From Agrococcus sp. (GTDB taxonomy: Bacteria > Actinomycetota > Actinomycetes > Actinomycetales > Microbacteriaceae), in assembly GCA_031178105.1 (NCBI GenBank), contig JAPSJX010000015.1, forward strand, positions 1 through 35,933: a stretch of DNA of 35,933 nt, given 5' to 3'. The notes beneath the pieces were generated by a model that was given only the letters and a program-made list of their open reading frames with translations, was not told the DNA's origin and searched no databases. This document shows positions 30,495 through 35,933 of the stretch, one piece after another. Position numbers and translations under genes: made by a program. The first letter of the stretch is position 1. Every line of letters begins with the position of its first letter.

Positions 30495-31655
30495 TCAGCG
30501 GCGCTGCGCGGCCCGGGCGGCGCGCACGAGCATCGCCTCGAGCGCCAGCACGGGCGGCACGTTCGCCTCGATCCGCTCGCGAGCGACGCGGATGCTGTCG
30601 AGCACGTCGATGACGGCGGCGCGCTGCAGGTAGGCCGCCGCGGCGAGCACGGTCGGCCGCATCGCCTCGTTGACGAGCTCCCGGCCGACGCCGAGCTGGG
30701 TCATGAGGATGTCGCGGTAGAGCGAGAGGAGGTCGACGAGGATCCGGTCGACGCCGTCGCGCATCCCGCGCTTCGCCCGCTGCTTCTGGGCGTCCTCGAG
30801 CTCCTTCAGCTGGCGGCGCAGCGCCGGCGGCACGGTGCCGCCCGGCTCGATGCCGAGCTGGTGGAGCGCCTGCGCGCGCTCCACCTCGTCGCGCTCCGCC
30901 GAGAGCGCGTCGGCGTCGGCCGTGGCGATCTCGACGTAGCGGGCGGCCGCGAGCACCGCGGACGCGGCCGTCGACACGCGCATCGCGATCTGCAGCGTCT
31001 CGGCGCGACGGGCGCGCGCGTCGTCGCTCGTCGCGAGCCTGCGCGCCATGCCGATGTGGCTCTGAGCCTCGCGCGCCGCGCGCGCGGCGACCTCGGGCGC
31101 GACGCCGTCGCGCTCCACGAGCAGGCGCGCGACCTCGGCCGGATCCGGCACCTGCAGCGTGAGCGTGCGCACGCGCGACCGGATCGTCGGCAGCAGGTCG
31201 GCCTCGCTCGGCGCGCACAGTATCCACACGGTCTCGGGCGGCGGCTCCTCGAGCGCCTTGAGCAGCGCGTTCGACGTGCGCTCCGCCATCCGATCGGCGT
31301 CCTCGACGACGATCACCCGGTAGCGCGCGCTCGAGGGAGCGAGCGCGGCGCGCTGCACGACCGAGCGCGCCTGCGCGATGGTGATGAGCACGCCCTCGGT
31401 CGACAGCGTCACGAGGTCGGGATGCGTGCGCGCGCCGACGAGCGTCGCGACGCCCTCGTCGATGCCCGACGGTGGCGACAGCAGCGCGGCCGCGAACGCG
31501 TACGCGAGGTTGGAGCGGCCGGAGCCGGGCGGGCCGGTGAGGAGCCACGCGTGCGTCATGGCGCCGGAGCCGTCGGCACCGGGGTCGACCGCTGCAGCGC
31601 GCTGCAGCTGCGCGACGGCGTCGGCCTGGCCGACGATCGCGTCCCAGCCGCCCAT
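30495..31655 (-). CDS. holB: DNA polymerase III subunit delta'
   Basis: Clamp-loader subunit that helps place the sliding clamp on DNA. The 386-residue protein has the AAA+ fold with LLTGPPGSGRSNLA as its Walker-A-like loop: Arg replaces the usual Lys, in keeping with delta' as the non-ATPase member. It continues with VVEDADRMAERTSNALLKALEEPPPETVWIL (Walker B and sensor 1 region) and SRVRTLTLQ. The zinc-knuckle cysteines expected between Walker A and the THPD segment are missing (SPPSGIDEGVATLVGARTHPDL). Start at 31655: GGAGGAGG lies about eight bases upstream. It follows tmk by 38 bases, the common actinobacterial order. Confidence 0.9.
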   Translation of the reverse strand: MGGWDAIVGQADAVAQLQRAAAVDPGADGSGAMTHAWLLTGPPGSGRSNLAYAFAAALLSPPSGIDEGVATLVGARTHPDLVTLSTEGVLITIAQARSVVQRAALAPSSARYRVIVVEDADRMAERTSNALLKALEEPPPETVWILCAPSEADLLPTIRSRVRTLTLQVPDPAEVARLLVERDGVAPEVAARAAREAQSHIGMARRLATSDDARARRAETLQIAMRVSTAASAVLAAARYVEIATADADALSAERDEVERAQALHQLGIEPGGTVPPALRRQLKELEDAQKQRAKRGMRDGVDRILVDLLSLYRDILMTQLGVGRELVNEAMRPTVLAAAAYLQRAAVIDVLDSIRVARERIEANVPPVLALEAMLVRAARAAQRR

Positions 31656-31693
31656 GCGCGCCCCCTCCTCCGCGGCCGCCATCGCCCGGCCGG

Positions 31694-32326
31694 TCAGCGG
31701 TCCGCGTCGAGCATCGCACGCACGTGCGACAGGACGCGCGCATGCACCTCGGCGGGGCTGCCGGATGCGTCGACCACGGCGAAGCGGTCGGGCTCGGCCG
31801 CCGCGAGCTCGAGGTAGGCGGCGCGCACCCGCAGCGCGAACGCGTCACCGGCCTCCTCGAGGCGGTCGTACGGCGCGTCCTCGCGCGCGGCCATGCGCTG
31901 CTTCCCGGCGCTCGGGTCCAGGTCGAGCAGGATGGTGAGATCCGGCAGCAGGCCATCGGCCGCCCAGAGCGACAGCTCGCGGATCTGCCCGCCGTCCAGC
32001 TCGCGCCCCGCCCCCTGGTAGGCGACCGAGGAGTCGAGGTACCGGTCCTGCAGCACGACCTCGCCGCGCTCGAGCGCCGGGCGGACGAGCGTCGCCACGT
32101 GGTGCGCGCGGTCCGCCGCATAGAGCAGCGCTTCCGCCCGGGGCGCGACGTGGCCCTCGGTGTGCTGCACGAGCCGCCGGATCTCGACGCCCAGCTCCGT
32201 GCCGCCCGGCTCGCGCGTGCGCACGACGGTCCGGCCCTGCGCCTCGAGCCAGGCCTGCAGCATCCCCGCCTGCGTCGACTTGCCGGAGCCGTCACCCCCC
32301 TCGAGGGTGATGAACGCCCCGGTCAC
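31694..32326 (-). CDS. tmk: Thymidylate kinase
   Basis: Phosphorylates dTMP to dTDP for DNA synthesis. The 210-residue product begins with the P-loop FITLEGGDGSGKSTQ and contains TREPGGTELG, the DRYLDSSVAYQGAGR substrate motif and a LID region (REDAPYDRLE). The length is that of the family. The GTG start at 32326 overlaps the topA stop by four bases (GTGA), so translation is coupled to topA, and holB follows: topA-tmk-holB is a conserved replication-linked block. Confidence 0.95.
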   Translation of the reverse strand: MTGAFITLEGGDGSGKSTQAGMLQAWLEAQGRTVVRTREPGGTELGVEIRRLVQHTEGHVAPRAEALLYAADRAHHVATLVRPALERGEVVLQDRYLDSSVAYQGAGRELDGGQIRELSLWAADGLLPDLTILLDLDPSAGKQRMAAREDAPYDRLEEAGDAFALRVRAAYLELAAAEPDRFAVVDASGSPAEVHARVLSHVRAMLDADR

Positions 32327-35118
32327 GACGCGTCGGTGCTCGGCGCCGGCTCCGCCTTCGCCGCGGCGGGCTTCTTGGCCGCCGGCTTCTTGGCCGCCGG
32401 CTTCTTGGCCGCCGTCGTCTTCGCCGCCGCCGTCTTCGCCGCGGTCGTCTTCGCCGCGGGCTTCTTGGCTGCCGGCTTCTTCGCGGCGGCCTTGCGCACG
32501 GGCTTCTTCGCCGGACCCTTCTCGCGCTTAATCTGCAGCAGCTCGATCGCGCGCTCGAAGGTGATCGCCTCGACGTCCTCGCCGCGCGGGATGGTCGCGT
32601 TCGTCTCGCCGTCGGTGACGTACGGGCCGAAGCGGCCGTCCCGCACCTTCACGGGCTTGCCGGAGACGGGGTCGGCGTCGAACTCCTTCAGCGCCGACGC
32701 CGCCTTGCGAGCACCGTACTTGGGCTGCGCGAACCGCTCGACCGCCTGCTCGAGCGTGATCGAGAAGATCTGGTCCTCGTCCTCCAGCGACCGCGTGTCG
32801 GTCCCCTTCGACAGGAACGGCCCGTAGCGGCCCGGACGCGCGGTGATCTCGACGCCCGACTCCGGGTCGACGCCCACGACGCGCGGCAGCCCGAGCAGCT
32901 TGAGCGCCGTCTCCAGGTCGACCGACTCCGGCTCCATGTTCTTGAAGAGCGAGGCGCGACGCGGCTTCGGCGCCGCCTTGCCCTTCTTCGGCGCCACCGG
33001 CTTGCCCTCGTCGTCGAGCTCGACGGGCAGCGCCTCCTCGATGTACGGACCGAAGCGGCCGTTCTTCACGACCACGTCGAGACCGGTCTCGGGGTGCGGG
33101 CCGAGCACGCGGTCCTGCACCGGCTCCGCCGAGAAGAGCTCGGCCGCCTTCTCGGGCGTCAGCTGGTCGGGCGTCAGGTCCTCGGGGATGTTCGCGCGCT
33201 TCGTCTCGCCCTCGGCATCCGTGCCCTCGAGGTACGGCCCGTACTGCCCGACGCGCAGCGTGACGCCCTCCGCGACGGGGATCGAGTTCACGGCGCGCGC
33301 GTCGATGTCGCCGAGGTTGGCGACGGTGCTCCGCAGGCCCGGTCGCGCGTCGCTCCCGAAGTAGAACCGCTGCAGCCACTCCTGGCGGTCGAGCTCGCCG
33401 TCGGCGATGCGGTCGAGGTCGGCGAGCATCTCGGCCGTGAAGTCGTAGTCGACGTAGTCGCCGAGGTTGTCCTCGAGCAGCTTGATCGTCGAGAAGGCGA
33501 TCCAGTTCGGCACGAGCGCGCCGCCGCGCTGCGTGACGAAGCCGCGTCGCACGATGGTGTCGATGATGGACGCGTAGGTCGACGGGCGGCCGATCTCGAG
33601 CTCCTCGAGCGCCTTGACGAGGCTCGCCTCGGTGTAGCGGGGCGGCGGTGTGGTGGCGTGGTCCTTGCGCTCGAGCTCCGCGAGCCCGAGCGGGTCGCCC
33701 TGCTTGACCTCCGGCAGCCGCGCGTCGCCGGACGCCGCCTCACCGGACGCCTCGTCGGCGTAGCGGGCCGCATCCGTCGACTCCTCGTACGCCTGCAGGA
33801 AGCCGGGCTCGGTGATGACGGTGCCGGATGCGGTGAACTCGGCGATGCCGCGACTGGTCCGATCGGACGCGATGGTGATGGTGGCCGTCTGCCCGGTGGC
33901 GTCGATCATCTGGCTCGCGACGGTGCGCTTCCAGATCAGCTCGTAGAGGCGCTGCTCGTTCGGCGTGAGCGAGCCCTTGACGTCGCTCGGCGTGCGGAAC
34001 GACTCCCCCGACGGCCGGATGGCCTCGTGCGCCTCCTGCGCCGACTTCGACTTGCCCGCGTAGTGGCGGGCGGCAGCGGGGATCGACCCCGCGCCGTAGA
34101 GGCTCGTCGCCTGCGCGCGGGCGGCCGCGATGGCCTGCGACGACAGCGACGGCGAGTCGGTGCGCATGTAGGTGATGTAGCCCTGCTCGTAGAGCGACTG
34201 CGCCACGGACATCGTCTGCTTCGCGGAGAGCTTGAGCTTGCGGCCGGCCTCCTGCTGCAGCGTCGAGGTCGTGAACGGCGCCGACGGGCGGCGGCGGTAG
34301 GGCTTCGACTCGACACCGGCGACGGCGAACGCCGATCGCTCCAGCTCGGCCGCGAGCGCCTCCGCGCCCTCGGCGTCGAGCACGGTGCGCACGCCCTTGA
34401 TCTGGCCCCGGTCGTCGAAGTCGGAGCCGGTCGCGATACGGGCGCCGTCGAGCCGCACGAGGCGGGCGCCGAAGCGGGTGCCGTCTGCCTCGAACTGCGC
34501 GGCGAGGCTCCAGTAGCCGGCCGAGACGAACGCCATGCGCTCCCGCTCGCGGTCGACGATGAGCCGCGCGGTGGGAGACTGCACGCGCCCGGCCGACAGG
34601 CCCTGCCGCACCTTGCGCCAGAGCACCGGGCTCACCTCGTAGCCGTAGAGGCGGTCGAGGATGCGGCGGGTCTCCTGGGCGTCGACGAGCGGCATGTTGA
34701 GCTCGCGCATCGAGTCCTTGGCCTGCTGGATCGCGTCCTCGGTGATCTCGTGGAACACCATCCGCCGCACCGGCACCTTCGGCTTCAGCACCTCGAGCAG
34801 GTGCCACGCGATCGCCTCGCCCTCGCGGTCCTCATCCGTCGCGAGGATGAGCTCGTCGGCGTCCTTGAGCGCCTTCTTGAGCTCGGCGACGGTCTTCTTC
34901 TTCTCGTCGCTCACGACGTAGTAGGGCGCGAAGCCGTTGTCGACGTCGACGGCGAACTTGCCGTACGACCCCTTCTTGAGGTCGGCGGGCAGGTCGCGCG
35001 GGCTGACGAGGTCGCGGATGTGGCCGACGGATGCCAGCACCTGGTATCCCTCGCCGAGGTACCGCTCGATCGTCTTTCCCTTCGCGGGGGACTCGACGAT
35101 GACGAGCTTCTTGCCCAT
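32323..35118 (-). CDS. topA: DNA topoisomerase I
   Basis: Type IA topoisomerase relaxing negative supercoils, 931 residues. The N-terminal Toprim domain shows KKLVIVESPAKGKTIERYL and the acidic triad DEDREGE at 95-101. The catalytic tyrosine is Y317 in ITYMRTDS. The C-terminal half has repeated small domains without zinc fingers, each with an RFGPY, RYGPF or QYGPY core, as in mycobacterial TopA. The last ~70 residues are a Lys/Ala/Pro-rich tail thought to aid processivity in actinobacteria. The ATG at 35118 is the natural start; an in-frame GTG twelve bases upstream is possible. A TATTGT box at 35177-35182 may be its -10 element. Confidence 0.95.
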   Translation of the reverse strand: MGKKLVIVESPAKGKTIERYLGEGYQVLASVGHIRDLVSPRDLPADLKKGSYGKFAVDVDNGFAPYYVVSDEKKKTVAELKKALKDADELILATDEDREGEAIAWHLLEVLKPKVPVRRMVFHEITEDAIQQAKDSMRELNMPLVDAQETRRILDRLYGYEVSPVLWRKVRQGLSAGRVQSPTARLIVDRERERMAFVSAGYWSLAAQFEADGTRFGARLVRLDGARIATGSDFDDRGQIKGVRTVLDAEGAEALAAELERSAFAVAGVESKPYRRRPSAPFTTSTLQQEAGRKLKLSAKQTMSVAQSLYEQGYITYMRTDSPSLSSQAIAAARAQATSLYGAGSIPAAARHYAGKSKSAQEAHEAIRPSGESFRTPSDVKGSLTPNEQRLYELIWKRTVASQMIDATGQTATITIASDRTSRGIAEFTASGTVITEPGFLQAYEESTDAARYADEASGEAASGDARLPEVKQGDPLGLAELERKDHATTPPPRYTEASLVKALEELEIGRPSTYASIIDTIVRRGFVTQRGGALVPNWIAFSTIKLLEDNLGDYVDYDFTAEMLADLDRIADGELDRQEWLQRFYFGSDARPGLRSTVANLGDIDARAVNSIPVAEGVTLRVGQYGPYLEGTDAEGETKRANIPEDLTPDQLTPEKAAELFSAEPVQDRVLGPHPETGLDVVVKNGRFGPYIEEALPVELDDEGKPVAPKKGKAAPKPRRASLFKNMEPESVDLETALKLLGLPRVVGVDPESGVEITARPGRYGPFLSKGTDTRSLEDEDQIFSITLEQAVERFAQPKYGARKAASALKEFDADPVSGKPVKVRDGRFGPYVTDGETNATIPRGEDVEAITFERAIELLQIKREKGPAKKPVRKAAAKKPAAKKPAAKTTAAKTAAAKTTAAKKPAAKKPAAKKPAAAKAEPAPSTDAS
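32365..32485 (-). repeat. Short tandem repeats encoding the TopA basic tail
   Basis: The 15-bp unit CTTCTTGGCCGCCGG (plus-strand reading) occurs at 32371, 32386 and, with one change, 32401, followed by more diverged copies. It encodes KKPAA/KTTAA-type pentapeptides. Such arrays change length easily by slippage in steps of five codons. Confidence 0.8.
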
Positions 35119-35176
35119 GCTCACGCTCACTGCTTCTTGGTTTGGGGGTTGCGGCCCGACGGGGCCATGCCTCGCC

Positions 35177-35182
35177 ACAATA
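35177..35182 (-). promoter_or_regulatory. Possible -10 box of topA
   Basis: TATTGT on the minus strand lies between the TadE-like gene and topA, giving a leader of about 50 bases that contains a small hairpin (GGCCC / GGGCC, 35153-35166). The -35 element is not clear. Confidence 0.35.
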
Positions 35183-35191
35183 CACACGCTG

Positions 35192-35599
35192 TCATGGTGC
35201 GTTCGCTGCGGGCGGACCGGCGATGGCGGCGGCGGACGCGGTGACCGGTCCGATCGGGACGGTGGTCGTGACGCGCGCCTCGAGACCGTCGACGACGCAC
35301 GCATGGAGCCGCGCGCCGCTCGCCGCGGCGACCGCCTGGGCGAGCCCGCAGGGGCTGCCATCGGCATAGCCGGAGAGCGCATCCGCAGCGGCGAGCGCCG
35401 CCGCATCGGCCGCGGCTGCGGCGCGCGCCTGCGCGATCGAGGCGGTGCCCGCGCTGACGACGAGCAGTGCGAGCAGCACCGCCGCCGTGGCGATCGCGAG
35501 GGCGAGGGCCGCTCCGGCACCGCCGTCCCCTCGAGGGTCCGGGCGGCGCTCCGCTCGTCCGTCGAGCACGCCCGCGGCACGCCGTTCGGACGATGTCAC
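35192..35599 (-). CDS. TadE-like pilus/secretion protein (Rv3654c type)
   Basis: A 135-residue protein of the actinobacterial TadE-like group linked to Flp/Tad pilus loci. After about 28 charged residues comes a single membrane helix (ALALAIATAAVLLALLVVSAGTASIAQ) followed at once by an Ala-rich helix, ARAAAAADAAALAAADALSG, the feature of this family. Two cysteines in the outer part (SPCGLAQ, LHACVVD) may form a disulfide. It overlaps the gene before it by four bases. The rest of the Tad cluster would lie beyond the window. In actinobacteria these genes are usual neighbours of topA. Confidence 0.8.
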   Translation of the reverse strand: MTSSERRAAGVLDGRAERRPDPRGDGGAGAALALAIATAAVLLALLVVSAGTASIAQARAAAAADAAALAAADALSGYADGSPCGLAQAVAAASGARLHACVVDGLEARVTTTVPIGPVTASAAAIAGPPAANAP

Positions 35600-35910
35600 C
35601 GCCCGCCTCCGTGCGCGCAGCTGCGCGCGACGAGCGTGAGCGCGCCCGCGAGCGCGTCCCGTGACAGCTCCGCGCAGACGAGCTCGCCGTGCCGCGCCAC
35701 GCGAAGGCGCGCGTCGCCCGCGTACGCGGCTGGGTCGTCACCGCGCCCCGCAGCTCGCGCTGCGGCTCCCGCCGACTGCTCCAGCGCGACCTGCGCCGCC
35801 GCGGCGGCCACGCCGCCGACCGCGAGCCCGATCGCGAGCACCGCCGCCGGCAGGGCCGCGGGGGGGGCGGGCGGCCCCCGGGCCCCCCCCCCCCCGGGGG
35901 GCCCCCCCAC
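35596..35910 (-). CDS. TadE-like minor pilin, truncated at contig end
   Basis: The reliable part reads LPAAVLAIGLAVGGVAAAAAQ, a membrane helix, then an Ala-rich helix and DARLRVARHGELVCAELSRDALAGALTLVARSCAHGGGR, which resembles the small TadE-like protein (Rv3655c type) encoded just before the Rv3654c-type gene. The upstream 18 or so residues (Gly/Pro only) come from the G/C-run sequence beyond about 35850 and are not believable, so the true start is unknown and the coordinates given are only the open frame. The gene is in the same operon as its downstream partner (ATGA-type overlap). Confidence 0.55.
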   Translation of the reverse strand: MGGPPGGGGARGPPAPPAALPAAVLAIGLAVGGVAAAAAQVALEQSAGAAARAAGRGDDPAAYAGDARLRVARHGELVCAELSRDALAGALTLVARSCAHGGGR

Positions 35911-35933
35911 CCCCGGGGCGGCCCCCCCCCCCC
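35858..35933. other. Low-quality G/C homopolymer tail at contig end
   Basis: The last ~75 bases consist of alternating runs of G and C, up to 14 C in a row, with almost no A or T. This is not like any coding or intergenic sequence in the window and fits basecalling or assembly noise at a contig edge. Confidence 0.75.

Noticed and set aside
28365-31817. A 1150-codon open frame on the plus strand across the SDR, TAP-like hydrolase and holB genes
   Set aside because: It is antisense to three well-recognised genes, has Arg/Asp/His/Val-rich composition typical of reverse-strand frames in GC-rich DNA, and shows no domain.
32365-32485. Possible CRISPR-like repeat array
   Set aside because: The repeats are contiguous without spacers and encode the basic tail of TopA. 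No CRISPR array or cas gene is seen in the window.
33094-35244. A 716-codon plus-strand frame opposite topA
   Set aside because: Antisense shadow of topA with low-complexity Arg/Leu/Glu composition and no recognisable domain.
35119-35580. Extension of topA to an upstream start at 35580
   Set aside because: The extra residues are Arg/Pro/Ser rich, overlap the TadE-like gene, and TopA proteins begin at the KKLVIVESPAKG segment.

Overview
This window is chromosomal DNA from a high-GC actinobacterium, probably a member of Microbacteriaceae (an Agrococcus-like organism would fit; this is inferred from gene content and style, not from a search). Coding sequence is mostly about 70% GC or more, genes overlap by 1-4 bases, GTG starts are common, and many genes carry a TANNNT box 6-8 bases before the start codon, which is the layout of leaderless actinobacterial mRNAs. 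The last ~80 bases are runs of G and C that look like a degraded contig end.

Layout: (1) 1-1.6 kb, trpS and a GNAT acetyltransferase, closed by a long inverted repeat. (2) 1.77-5.34 kb, an FMN riboswitch and the riboflavin operon ribD-ribE-ribBA-ribH. (3) 5.5-8.6 kb, an MHS-type MFS transporter convergent with pfkB-surE. (4) 8.67-13.42 kb, a three-gene ABC-2 exporter on the minus strand facing away from a 67-residue helix-turn-helix protein and a one-piece ABC exporter; two GTCAAC-N4-GTTGAC palindromes lie between them. (5) 13.48-14.96 kb, a less GC-rich two-gene unit: a SatD-like protein (nucleotidyl-cyclase-like core plus C-terminal HTH) and a polytopic membrane protein, behind a pair of palindromic operators. 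(6) 15.1-25.05 kb, a catabolic region: nitronate monooxygenase, nitrilase, MHS transporter, LysR regulator, and a six-gene operon gntR / hydroxyacid dehydrogenase / CMD protein / lactonase-like metallo-beta-lactamase / SCP2-like alpha/beta hydrolase / semialdehyde dehydrogenase. Matching ACGGT half-site arrays sit upstream of gntR and between lysR and the transporter, so one FCD-GntR protein probably controls both blocks. The lactonase, dehydrogenase and semialdehyde dehydrogenase set parallels gamma-butyrolactone catabolism. (7) 25.1-27.75 kb, an MMPL transporter remnant, pncA, two small unknown genes and a CHAP-domain protein of phage-lysin type. (8) 27.83-35.93 kb, tRNA-Thr(CGU), a short-chain dehydrogenase, an exported TAP-like hydrolase, then holB-tmk-topA and two TadE-like pilus genes running into the contig end.

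The most unusual parts are the SatD-like/membrane-protein pair, the mini-HTH switch between two exporters, the GntR-linked lactone-type pathway, and a 19-bp-arm inverted repeat present twice at gene ends.
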